This document shows positions 1 to 6,245 of a stretch of DNA of 6,867 nt, in pieces. Both the position numbers and the translations under genes were made by a program. The DNA is from Burkholderiales bacterium (GTDB taxonomy: Bacteria > Pseudomonadota > Gammaproteobacteria > Burkholderiales > SHXO01), in contig JAHCKU010000172.1 of NCBI GenBank assembly GCA_026125625.1, positions 1-6,867 of the forward strand, read 5' to 3'. Below the pieces are notes generated by a model. That model was not told where the DNA came from. It saw only the letters and a list, made by a program, of their open reading frames with translations, and searched no databases. Numbering within the stretch: the first letter of the stretch is position 1; every line of letters starts with the position of its first letter.

Positions 1-1247
1 CGCTCGAAGTAGAGGTCCATCCCTTTGCGAAAGGCTTGCGCGCCGATCAGGGTGTGGATCATGCGCACCACTTCCGCGCCTTTCTCGTACACCGTGGGCG
101 TATAGAAGTTGCTGATCTCCATGTAGGACTGCGGCCGCACCGGATGCGCCATGGGTCCGGCGTCCTCCGGGAACTGCGCCGCGCGCAGCTGACGTACCTC
201 CTGGATGCGCTGCACCGGACGCGAGTACATGTCCGCTCCGAACTCCTGGTCGCGGAACACCGTGAGCCCTTCCTTGAGCGAGAGCTGGAACCAGTCGCGG
301 CAGGTCACGCGGTTGCCGGTCCAGTTGTGGAAATACTCGTGCGCGACGACGCGGTCGATCAGCATGAAATCGGTGTCGGTGGCCACGTCCGGGCGCGCCA
401 GCACGTACTTGGTGTTGAAGATGTTGAGCCCCTTGTTCTCCATCGCACCCATGTTGAAGTCGCCGACGGCGACGATCATGTAGTGATCGAGATCCAGCTC
501 CAGGCCGAACACCTCCTCGTCCCATCGCATCGATTTCTTCAGCGCCTGCATGGCGAAGCCGCACTGATCGAGCTTGCCCGGCTCGACGTAGATGGCGAGC
601 CGCACCTTGCGCCCCGATGCCGTGACGAAATCGTCTTCGAGCTCGTCCAGCCTGGCGGCGACCAGCGCGAACAGATACGAGGGCTTGAGGAACGGATCCT
701 CCCACTTGACCCAGTGCCGTCCGGACTCCTCCGCGCCACTGTCTACCAGGTTGCCGTTAGACAGCAGCACCGGATAGCGCGCGCGCTCGGCATGGATGGT
801 GGTCGTGTAGCGCGCCATCACGTCCGGACGATCGAGAAAATAGGTGATGCGGCGGAAACCCTCGGCTTCGCATTGGGTGAAGTAGCCGTCCTTGGACGCA
901 TACAGTCCCATCAGCTTGGTGTTCTGTGCGGGCAGGATGCGCACGCTGGTCTGCAGCGTGAACGCATCCGGCACGGCAGCGATCGTGAGGTGCTCGCGAT
1001 CGACCTTGTAAGCGCCGCGCTCCAGGGTGCGGCCGTCCAGCTTGACCCATTCCAGATCGAGCTCGTCGCCATCGAGCACCAGCGCTGCCTTCGCATCGGC
1101 GGCGGCCGGGTTGCGGTGCACGCTCAAGGTGGCCTCCACACGCGTGAACGCCTCCTGGATGTCCACATCGAGATCGACGGTGGAGATCAGGAACGCGGGA
1201 GGCGTATAGTCCTTGAGGTAGATGGTACGGGGAGCGGGGTTGAGCAT
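1..1247 (-). CDS. pepN: Aminopeptidase N (M1 family), N-terminal half, cut by the window edge
   Basis: PepN is a cytoplasmic zinc metallopeptidase that removes N-terminal residues from peptides during protein turnover. The 415 visible codons read without a break on the minus strand; the E. coli enzyme has about 870, so roughly the C-terminal half lies off the left edge. Visible landmarks: the substrate-anchoring GAMEN motif at residues 267-271, the zinc motif HEYFH at 303-307 (ligands His303 and His307, general base Glu304), the third ligand Glu326 within KEG, and the Tyr of VYEKGAE at 387. All sit a constant six residues beyond the E. coli positions as I recall them, so no catalytic residue is missing. 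The ATG at 1247 (MLNPAPRTIYLKDY) aligns with the E. coli N-terminus and is the first ATG after an in-frame stop at 1389-1391. No good ribosome binding site precedes it, so a GTG at 1256 is possible. It is divergent from the dehydrogenase gene across a REP pair. Confidence 0.97.
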   Translation of the reverse strand, partial: MLNPAPRTIYLKDYTPPAFLISTVDLDVDIQEAFTRVEATLSVHRNPAAADAKAALVLDGDELDLEWVKLDGRTLERGAYKVDREHLTIAAVPDAFTLQTSVRILPAQNTKLMGLYASKDGYFTQCEAEGFRRITYFLDRPDVMARYTTTIHAERARYPVLLSNGNLVDSGAEESGRHWVKWEDPFLKPSYLFALVAARLDELEDDFVTASGRKVRLAIYVEPGKLDQCGFAMQALKKSMRWDEEVFGLELDLDHYMIVAVGDFNMGAMENKGLNIFNTKYVLARPDVATDTDFMLIDRVVAHEYFHNWTGNRVTCRDWFQLSLKEGLTVFRDQEFGADMYSRPVQRIQEVRQLRAAQFPEDAGPMAHPVRPQSYMEISNFYTPTVYEKGAEVVRMIHTLIGAQAFRKGMDLYFE

Positions 1248-1357
1248 GTTGATCACGATGTGCAATCCGAGGCGAACCAGGAGCAAGTCTACCTGCAAGA
1301 ACCTGGTCCGGTAGTTGGGCTTGTCCGGGTCGGCATGTAGAGGCTGATCTGTTGCCG

Positions 1358-1424
1358 CTGGGCCCGGCCTGCGCCGGGGCGCCGAAGCTCACACCTCGTC
1401 ATTCCGGCGGAAGCCGGAATCCAG
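1358..1424. repeat. Inverted pair of REP palindromes (BIME-like)
   Basis: Two short palindromic units lie in opposite orientation 12 nt apart. The left unit (1358-1384) has a 6-bp stem, CCCGGC at 1363-1368 with GCCGGG at 1373-1378, around the loop CTGC; it reads CTGG-stem-loop-stem then GGCGCCG. The right unit (1397-1424) reads CGTC, an 8-bp stem ATTCCGGC (1401-1408)/GCCGGAAT (1413-1420) around GGAA, then CCAG. The left unit is nearly the same as 4544-4571, and the right unit resembles 4653-4680, so this is a dispersed family rather than a chance hairpin. REPs of this shape are known in many gammaproteobacteria and are thought to be moved by RAYT (TnpA-REP) proteins; no such gene is in the window. 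The position between divergent genes, 25 nt before a start codon, is unusual. Confidence 0.88.
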
Positions 1425-1449
1425 CCATTACTTTCATAGAGCACCTCCC

Positions 1450-2259
1450 ATGACTGCCAAGACCATCCTCGTCACCGGATCGACCGACGGCATCGGCCAT
1501 GAAACCGCCCGCCAGCTGCTGGCGCTCGGCCATCTGGTGCTGGTGCACGGTCGCAGTGAGACCAAGGCATCGGCACGTGCGGCAGATCTGGCGCAGACGA
1601 CCGGCGGGCGTACGCAGGCGGTATGGGGTGACTTGTCGCAGATGGCGCAGGTGGTCGAGCTCGCGCATCAGGTGCACGCACATGCGCCGGTGCTCGACGT
1701 GCTGATCCACAACGCCGGTGTCTACGAGCGCGAGCGACGGCTGACCGCCGATGGTTTCGAGACCACCATGGCCGTCAATCATTTCGCCCCCTTCCTGCTC
1801 ACCCGCCATCTGCTGTCCAGTGTGGCCATCGCACCCGCCGGACGCATCGTCGTGGTCAGCTCCATGACTCACCAGAGCGCACGTCTGCCGCTGGACGATC
1901 TCACCTTCGCACGGCGCTACGACGGCTATGCCGCCTACAGCGCCTCCAAGCTCGCCAACGTGCTGTTCACGCGTGCTCTGGCACGGCGGCTGACGGATTC
2001 GCCGGTGACCGTGAATGCGCTGCATCCGGGCGTGATCGATACCAAGCTGCTGCGTGCCGGTTTCGGCGCCCGCGGCGCATCGGTGGAGCAGGGTGCACGC
2101 ACTTCGGTGTATCTGGCAACATCGGGTCAAGTGGACGGTGTGACCGGAGGCTACTTCGTGGATGCGCGGCAGACATCACCATCGAAATCCGCTCAGGACG
2201 AGGTCCTGGGCGAGGCCTTGTGGCGCGAATCCGAACGGCTTCTGGCAGCGTTCCTGTGA
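1450..2259 (+). CDS. Short-chain dehydrogenase/reductase (retinol dehydrogenase-like)
   Basis: This is a 269-residue NAD(P)-dependent oxidoreductase of the SDR superfamily, presumably cytosolic; the substrate cannot be read from the sequence. Visible motifs are the cofactor-binding TGSTDGIG at residues 9-16 (classical TGxxxGxG), the structural NAG at 88-90, the tetrad Asn at 110, the catalytic Ser within VVVSS (137-138), YSASK at 163-167 (Tyr163 and Lys167), and HPG at 192-194. The long stretch between the Ser and Tyr (LPLDDLTFARRYDGYAAY) and the SKLANVLF helix after the Lys are typical of the retinol dehydrogenase/WWOX-like branch. An Arg at 35, after the second beta strand (VHGRS), is compatible with NADP preference. 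The ATG at 1450 is the only sensible start because the glycine motif begins eight residues later, yet no Shine-Dalgarno sequence precedes it. It stands alone: a 213-nt gap separates it from the next gene on the same strand. Confidence 0.93.
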   Translation: MTAKTILVTGSTDGIGHETARQLLALGHLVLVHGRSETKASARAADLAQTTGGRTQAVWGDLSQMAQVVELAHQVHAHAPVLDVLIHNAGVYERERRLTADGFETTMAVNHFAPFLLTRHLLSSVAIAPAGRIVVVSSMTHQSARLPLDDLTFARRYDGYAAYSASKLANVLFTRALARRLTDSPVTVNALHPGVIDTKLLRAGFGARGASVEQGARTSVYLATSGQVDGVTGGYFVDARQTSPSKSAQDEVLGEALWRESERLLAAFL

Positions 2260-2343
2260 TGGCGTGAAGAGGCGTGGGGCTTCCGCACAGGCGGCGGGAG
2301 AAAGCGAAGGGCGTTGCGACAGTACCAGCCATGTGTTTCGCGT

Positions 2344-2420
2344 GCATGCCATGGAACATGGGTTGCTGATATGGCATGCGTGGAATGTACAGTAGCGGCC
2401 ATGCGTTGCGCGAACGCATG
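2344..2420 (+). promoter_or_regulatory. Two hairpins in the gap upstream of the SRPBCC gene
   Basis: The 213-nt gap between the dehydrogenase and the SRPBCC gene holds two perfect inverted repeats. The first has 9-bp arms, GCATGCCAT (2344-2352) and ATGGCATGC (2371-2379), around an 18-nt loop. The second has 8-bp arms, CATGCGTT (2400-2407) and AACGCATG (2413-2420), around GCGCG, with GGC/GCC possibly adding three pairs beyond a bulge. Neither is followed by a T run, so they do not look like intrinsic terminators. A weak promoter-like pair, TTGCTG at 2363-2368 and TACAGT at 2388-2393, lies between and across them, but its 19-nt spacing is poor. The arms could be operator sites, RNA structures in the leader of the downstream gene, or the end of the dehydrogenase transcript; the sequence alone does not decide. 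Confidence 0.45.
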
Positions 2421-2472
2421 CGCCATGCCGCGTTCCAATGCGTTCCTACAGTGAATACGGAGACTTGAGACT

Positions 2473-3225
2473 ATGCGCATTCGCGACCGGGTCAACCTGA
2501 TGCAGGTCGATCGTTGGGGTTGTGCGGCCGCCGGCATCGCGCTTCTCGCCTGGGCTACGCGTCGGCGCGGATTGGTGGGGGCTGGTGCCGGAGGCCTGGC
2601 GGCGTGGCTGCTGTACCAGGCCTATACCGGCAACAACCCGATGCTCGAGTCGCTTGGCATTCGCGTCAACCGCCGGCCGAGCGAGAGTGGCGTCAGGGAA
2701 ACCATCGCCATCGAGGATGCGCTCACCGTCGGCAAGCCGCGCGAGGCGCTGTACGGTTTCTGGCGTGACCTGGAGAACCTGCCGCGCTTTGCGCCCTTCG
2801 TGCGGCGCGTGCAGGTGCTGGACGAGCGCCGCTCCTACTGGGAGGTGGACGGTCCGTACGGCTCCAGCGTCGAGTGGGAATCCGAAATCACGCGCGATCA
2901 GCCGAACGAGGAGATCGAATGGCGCACCACCGCCGATCGCAGGATCGCCCACTTCGGCAGCGTTTCCTTCCGCGATGCGCCGGCCGGCAGCGGCACCATC
3001 GTGCGTGTGCACCTGGAGTACCTATCGCCGGCCGGCTCGCTCGGTGTCGTGCTGGCGCGCTTGCTGGGCCGCACGCCGCAAAGCATGGTCGAGCAGGCGC
3101 TGCGCAACCTCAAGCAGCTTCTGGAGGGAGATGCGGCTGACACGCAGGGACAAGTCCCGGAGCGCGAGTCCGCACCTGGAGCGCGCCCGGATCGCGGGAT
3201 GGACGACGCGCTGGCAAACGCGTAA
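2473..3225 (+). CDS. Membrane-anchored SRPBCC (cyclase/dehydrase-like) protein
   Basis: The 250-residue protein starts with two short hydrophobic, glycine- and alanine-rich segments (about residues 14-28 and 35-51) separated by an arginine turn, giving a likely inner-membrane hairpin anchor. A soluble SRPBCC/polyketide cyclase-type domain follows at about 75-217: FWRDLENLPRFAPFVRRVQV near the start, then alternating strands (YWEVDGPYG, EWESEITRD, EIEWRTT, GSVSFRDAP, TIVRVHLEY) and a closing helix (MVEQALRNLKQLLEG). This helix-grip fold normally binds a hydrophobic ligand; similar proteins are grouped as predicted membrane proteins (COG5637) and have no settled function, so cyclase activity should not be assumed. 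The last 30 residues are polar and probably disordered. The ATG is supported by GGAGA at 2459-2463, nine nt upstream. The gene converges on the next one with 25 nt between stops. Confidence 0.88.
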   Translation: MRIRDRVNLMQVDRWGCAAAGIALLAWATRRRGLVGAGAGGLAAWLLYQAYTGNNPMLESLGIRVNRRPSESGVRETIAIEDALTVGKPREALYGFWRDLENLPRFAPFVRRVQVLDERRSYWEVDGPYGSSVEWESEITRDQPNEEIEWRTTADRRIAHFGSVSFRDAPAGSGTIVRVHLEYLSPAGSLGVVLARLLGRTPQSMVEQALRNLKQLLEGDAADTQGQVPERESAPGARPDRGMDDALANA

Positions 3226-3250
3226 TAGCGCACCCCTCGACGTCCGTCGC

Positions 3251-4525
3251 TCAACGCCAGATCGGCAGTGCCGCGATACGCCGTTCGATCTCGTGCTGCA
3301 TGGCTTCGAAAGGTGCCGCGCCTACGTCGCCGAAGCGCCGGGCGAATTGCTCGGCGCTCAGACCGCTGGGGAGATCAGCCACCGCCGGCATGATGTCCGG
3401 CTCGCTCAGCCCGTCCGCCAAGCGCGCCTGTAACGATTCTGCTGAGCGTTGGTCCTGGGCGGCGGCCTCACCCAGGCGCGTGCCGGCGCGATCGGCCGCG
3501 AGGTCGTCGAAGGAGAAGCCGCTGCCGCCGCGCGCGTCTTCCACTTCCTTGTACAAGCCGATGGCATCGGCCAGCGCAGTATCGGCATGCGCGGCGATCG
3601 CCGCCGACACCATGAAGTGCTTGGCCAGATCCGAGCGCCCTGCCAGCGTCACGCGCTGCCACATGGGGCGCGGCCATGCCGCGGCCTGCGGCACCGTGCG
3701 GCTCAGGCGCTCGCCCAGCACATGGAAGGTCAGCACCAGCAGCGCTGCACGATTCTCGGCGATCGCGTCCGTAGCCTGGGCGCGTTCCCGAGCCAGCTGC
3801 ATCATCGGCTGCAGCAGTGTGGTCAGCGATACCGGCCCGCGTCCCTGCGCACGCGTGCGTTCGGCAAGCAGCGACTGATAGGGACGCAGCAGCTCGGCGT
3901 CGGGATCGCCGACCATCGATGCACGCAGTTGCTGCGGCAGCGTGCGGTCCCAGGTATAGAGCACGTTCATCGCATTCGCGGAGAAGCGCACGGCGCGTAG
4001 CGCATCGACCGGCACCGGCCGCTGCGGATCTCGCTGCAACCGCTCCAGGGCGCGTTCGAGCAGCCAGTTCGACAGCCGGTCGGGCAGCGGCAGCCGGCCG
4101 ACACGTACGTCTTCGAGACGCGGCAGATCGGTGGTCTGCACCAGCCGTCCTTGCACGTTGATGAAGCCGGGCACTGCGCGCACGGGCACCGGCACGCTGA
4201 GCGCGAAGCGTGCGGCGAAATCTTCCAGCTCCACACTGGCGCTACCGCCGGCGTACAGTCCGGCCAGATAGTTGGCAGCGGTGTCCACGTCCTGCGCCAG
4301 GACGCGCATGCCTTGCAGCGATCCGGCCTGCCTGCGTTGCTGGTGCTGACCCTTGATGATGCGCTTGGCGCGTTCGATATGCTCGGGCGTGAGCACCGAT
4401 GTGCGGTCGATGCGCGGCTGCGCTTCGATCGCCAGTACCAGCACGGCACCCACGGCGAGCATCGCCGCGAGCAAGATCAAAACGATCAGACGCCCCATCG
4501 CCTTCAGGACACCGCTCTTGGACAT
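3251..4525 (-). CDS. Inner-membrane-anchored protein of unknown function with a YfiM-like C-terminal motif
   Basis: I cannot assign a function to this 424-residue protein. A single hydrophobic segment (about residues 12-33, after basic Lys8 and Arg12) should anchor it in the inner membrane with the rest in the periplasm; no lipobox Cys is visible. The middle (about 45-290) is mainly helical, with no recognised catalytic motif. The most distinctive part is 302-349: KHFMVSAAIAA, then GLYKEVEDARGGSGFSFDDL and AADRAGTRLG. The spacing of K-H-F-SA, G-KE-D, GSGFSF-DLA-D and AGT resembles, from memory, the E. coli lipoprotein YfiM/DUF2279 pattern (HF-ASA, GASKE--D, GSGWSWKD, D-AG). The start is uncertain: ATG at 4525 has AGGA only one nt away, and Met10 (4498) has GAAGG two nt away. 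It follows the oxygenase gene on the same strand after a 255-nt REP cluster, so co-transcription is doubtful. Confidence 0.85.
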   Translation of the reverse strand: MSKSGVLKAMGRLIVLILLAAMLAVGAVLVLAIEAQPRIDRTSVLTPEHIERAKRIIKGQHQQRRQAGSLQGMRVLAQDVDTAANYLAGLYAGGSASVELEDFAARFALSVPVPVRAVPGFINVQGRLVQTTDLPRLEDVRVGRLPLPDRLSNWLLERALERLQRDPQRPVPVDALRAVRFSANAMNVLYTWDRTLPQQLRASMVGDPDAELLRPYQSLLAERTRAQGRGPVSLTTLLQPMMQLARERAQATDAIAENRAALLVLTFHVLGERLSRTVPQAAAWPRPMWQRVTLAGRSDLAKHFMVSAAIAAHADTALADAIGLYKEVEDARGGSGFSFDDLAADRAGTRLGEAAAQDQRSAESLQARLADGLSEPDIMPAVADLPSGLSAEQFARRFGDVGAAPFEAMQHEIERRIAALPIWR

Positions 4526-4543
4526 GTCCTATACAGTCAAGGC

Positions 4544-4680
4544 CTGGGCCCCGGCCTACGCCGGGGCGACGAGATTTTCTCGGTGCGGTACCCACCCGCC
4601 GGGGCGACGAGACTTTCTTGGCGCCCACCTGCAGAGGCGACAAAGTTTCGTTCGTCATGCCGGCGCAGGCCGGCATCCAG
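4544..4680. repeat. REP cluster: two inverted REPs flanking partial copies
   Basis: The left REP (4544-4571) has the 7-bp stem CCCCGGC (4549-4555)/GCCGGGG (4560-4566) around CTAC and runs in the CTGG-to-CGACG direction. The right REP (4653-4680) runs in the opposite direction: CGTC, the 8-bp stem ATGCCGGC (4657-4664)/GCCGGCAT (4669-4676) around GCAG, then CCAG. Reverse-complementing the left unit gives the same frame, CGTC-stem-GTAG-stem-CCAG, which defines the family. Compared with 1358-1384, the left unit differs by two substitutions and one inserted C. The roughly 80 nt between the two REPs are filled with degenerate tail repeats (separate entry). The cluster occupies more than half of the gap between the oxygenase and the unknown membrane protein. 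Confidence 0.88.
4560..4652. repeat. Decaying tandem repeat of a REP tail (three units)
   Basis: Three consecutive units begin at 4560, 4598 and 4631. The first two share the 15-nt block GCCGGGGCGACGAGA exactly (4560-4574 and 4598-4612), followed by TTTTCTCGG or CTTTCTTGG and then a CCCACC block. The third is degraded: GCAGAGGCGACAAAGTTTCG at 4631-4650. Unit lengths are about 38, 33 and 22 nt. The first unit starts in the right arm of the left REP, so the array looks like amplification of half a REP plus its flank, not an independent minisatellite. Confidence 0.7.
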
Positions 4681-4747
4681 GGTTTGAGCGTTTCCTCGAT
4701 CCGACATCAGCTGGTGTCAGCGGTGATGACGTGCTTCAGCCCAATGA

Positions 4748-4775
4748 GCCGCAGCACCATCGGTTGCTGCACGGC
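4748..4775 (-). terminator. Possible hairpin terminator after the oxygenase gene
   Basis: An interrupted hairpin starts six nt beyond the oxygenase stop codon. In plus-strand coordinates, GCCG at 4748-4751 pairs with CGGC at 4772-4775, CAGCA at 4752-4756 with TGCTG at 4765-4769, and CC at 4757-4758 with GG at 4762-4763, leaving the loop ATC. On the minus strand no T run follows (TCATTGGGCTG), so it may only stabilise the 3' end or be fortuitous. Confidence 0.3.
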
Positions 4776-4780
4776 AATCC

Positions 4781-5764
4781 TCAGCGCGACAGGTAGGACG
4801 TCCCGCGCTGCAGGAGTTGCTGCGCCTGCGCAGCCATGGATTCGACGATGCTGCCCGCGCTGGGACGGTCGTGGATCAGACCGATGGCTTCGCCGGCGAT
4901 GGCAGCCGCGACGTCCAGGTCATCTTGCTCGCGCGCCTGCGCATACGCCTCGCGCAGGCTGCCGAACGCATCCCATGCTTCTGCTTCGCGGCTGCTCCAC
5001 TCGTCGGTGAGACGATTGCGCAGCACACGGAACGAGAACTCCTTCGGCCAGTCGACTCCGCGCAGGGCATCGACCGCCTGCGTGCGCACGGTGTCGTCGC
5101 CGTTGGCGGCAATTGCGCGCTCGACCGCGGCCTGCGGCGTGAGTGCCTCCTGCGAAGCCCAGAAGCGCGTGCCCACCACTGCTCCGTCCGCGCCCAGCAT
5201 CAGCGCCGCGGCCAGCCCGCGTCCGTCGGCGATGCCGCCGGCTGCGAGCAGCAGCGCATCGGGTGCGCGCTTGGCCAGATGGTCGGCCACCTCCGGCACC
5301 AGCGACAGCGTGGCGCGCCTGGCGCCGTGACCTCCGGCTTCCGTGCCCTGCGCGACGATCACCGACGCGCCGGCATCCAGTGCTTCCTGCACGTGACGCA
5401 GGCATTGCACCTGGCAGATAAGGCGTGCGCCGCTGCGCAGAATGGCCGGCGCGAACGGCGCCGGATCACCGAACGATAGAAACACGCAGGCCGGGTGATG
5501 GCTCAGGGCCTCGTCCAGCATGCCGGCATTGCGCGCCAGCGCCCAGGTGATGAAGCCGATACCGAAGGTATGACCCTGCACCAGCGCCAGCTCGTCGTGC
5601 AGATCCGGCCCGCTGCCGAACGCGCCGGCGTAGCCGCCGCCGATGATGCCCAGGCCGCCTGCTGCTGAGACCGCGGCGGCCAGGCGTCCGCCGGTGATAT
5701 AGCCCATGGGCGCGCATACGATGGGATGACGAATACCGAAAGCCTGCGTGAAACGAGTGTGCAT
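4781..5764 (-). CDS. Nitronate monooxygenase-family flavoprotein (2-nitropropane dioxygenase-like)
   Basis: The 327-residue protein is a TIM-barrel FMN enzyme of the NMO/2-nitropropane dioxygenase family. Characterised members oxidise alkyl nitronates to carbonyl compounds plus nitrite, or reduce quinones with NADH (the P. aeruginosa PA1024 group). Visible elements: the N-terminal strand with APMG at residues 18-21, AAAVSAAGGLGIIGGG at 29-44, GIGFITW at 68-74, the CQVQ strand at 117-120, QGTEAGGHG at 139-147 with the conserved His146, and the phosphate-binding pair AAGGIADGRG (174-183) and GADGAVVGTRF (191-201). Length is normal and no key residue is missing. The C-terminus (SAGSIVESMAAQAQQLL) resembles the usual family ending. 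The ATG at 5764 fits the family N-terminus (TRFTQAFGIRHPIV), but its Shine-Dalgarno sequence is weak, so translation may depend on the Rid gene 51 nt upstream. Substrate is undetermined. Confidence 0.93.
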   Translation of the reverse strand: MHTRFTQAFGIRHPIVCAPMGYITGGRLAAAVSAAGGLGIIGGGYAGAFGSGPDLHDELALVQGHTFGIGFITWALARNAGMLDEALSHHPACVFLSFGDPAPFAPAILRSGARLICQVQCLRHVQEALDAGASVIVAQGTEAGGHGARRATLSLVPEVADHLAKRAPDALLLAAGGIADGRGLAAALMLGADGAVVGTRFWASQEALTPQAAVERAIAANGDDTVRTQAVDALRGVDWPKEFSFRVLRNRLTDEWSSREAEAWDAFGSLREAYAQAREQDDLDVAAAIAGEAIGLIHDRPSAGSIVESMAAQAQQLLQRGTSYLSR

Positions 5765-5815
5765 GATCGGAGTGTGACGATGATGAGAAGGGGCAATGGT
5801 CGATGGAGACGATGG

Positions 5816-6199
5816 TTATCTGGCGGCGGTGACTTCCAGCTCGATGAGCATCCCGGGCGATACCAGACCGGAAACGAAGCTGAGCATCGACGCCGGCCGG
5901 TGCTCGCCCAGATGGCGCGTGCGGATGTCGCGGTAGGCCGTCAGATCTTCGCGCCGGATCAGATACTGGGTGAGCTTGACGATATCCTCCACCCGCATGT
6001 CGGCGCGTGCCAGGATGGCTTCGATGTTGCGCCAGGCGAGCTCGGCCTGTTCAGCGAAATCGGCCGGCAGGTTGCCGGTGTCCGGATCGATGCCGGGTGT
6101 TCCCGATACGTGCAGCACGCGCGCCGCGCCGCTCACGTCCACGGCGTCGCTGTAGGTGCCGATGCGCGCCGCGATGCCGGCGTTGACGGTTCGATTCAT
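5816..6199 (-). CDS. Rid (YjgF/YER057c/UK114) family protein without the catalytic arginine
   Basis: The 127-residue protein has the length and landmarks of the Rid family, small cytosolic trimers. It reads ARIGTYSDAV near residues 11-20 (IGPY in RidA), LHVSGTPGIDPDTGNLPAD at 29-47, AELAWRNIEAILARADMRVEDIVKLTQYL at 52-80, and the C-terminal strand LIELEVTAA at 118-126. RidA proper hydrolyses reactive enamines and imines such as 2-aminoacrylate using Arg105 in PARS. Here the matching stretch is RPASM (101-105), with Ser104 where the arginine should be. That places it among the Rid subfamilies (Rid4-7 type) lacking this residue, so imine deaminase activity should not be assumed and I give no ridA symbol. 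The start at 6199 is well fixed by AGGAGG seven nt upstream. It is the first gene of a likely two-gene operon with the downstream flavin oxygenase. Confidence 0.93.
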   Translation of the reverse strand: MNRTVNAGIAARIGTYSDAVDVSGAARVLHVSGTPGIDPDTGNLPADFAEQAELAWRNIEAILARADMRVEDIVKLTQYLIRREDLTAYRDIRTRHLGEHRPASMLSFVSGLVSPGMLIELEVTAAR

Positions 6200-6206
6200 G
6201 CGTTCT

Positions 6207-6212
6207 CCTCCT
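6207..6212 (-). promoter_or_regulatory. Strong ribosome binding site of the Rid gene
   Basis: On the minus strand the hexamer AGGAGG lies seven nt before the ATG at 6199, as part of the longer purine run AGGAGGAGAA. It fixes the start and rules out the upstream open extension of the frame. It is the best Shine-Dalgarno sequence of the window, in contrast to the weak one of the oxygenase gene downstream. Confidence 0.8.
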
Positions 6213-6245
6213 GCTTTGGCTTTCAAGTGCTCGATAGAACATGTA

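Noticed and set aside
36..1340. Long plus-strand open frame of 434 codons
   Set aside because: It is antisense to pepN, whose minus-strand frame carries GAMEN, HEYFH and the third zinc ligand; the plus-strand product is His/Arg/Val-rich with no domain, a usual shadow in GC-rich DNA.
1248..1388. In-frame open extension of pepN upstream of its ATG (47 codons)
   Set aside because: It has no ATG, runs through the left REP element, and the E. coli N-terminus aligns with the ATG at 1247.
1399..2130. Minus-strand frame of 243 codons opposite the dehydrogenase
   Set aside because: The plus strand carries the complete SDR motif set; the minus frame shows no domain and ends inside a REP.
2522..3433. 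Plus-strand frame of 303 codons overlapping the SRPBCC gene and the next gene
   Set aside because: Arg/Ser/Ala-rich shadow frame with no ribosome binding site; the 2473 frame has a clear SRPBCC domain.
4544..4680. CRISPR-like spaced repeats
   Set aside because: The repeats are few, degenerate, of unequal spacing and in both orientations; they fit REP elements and there is no cas gene.
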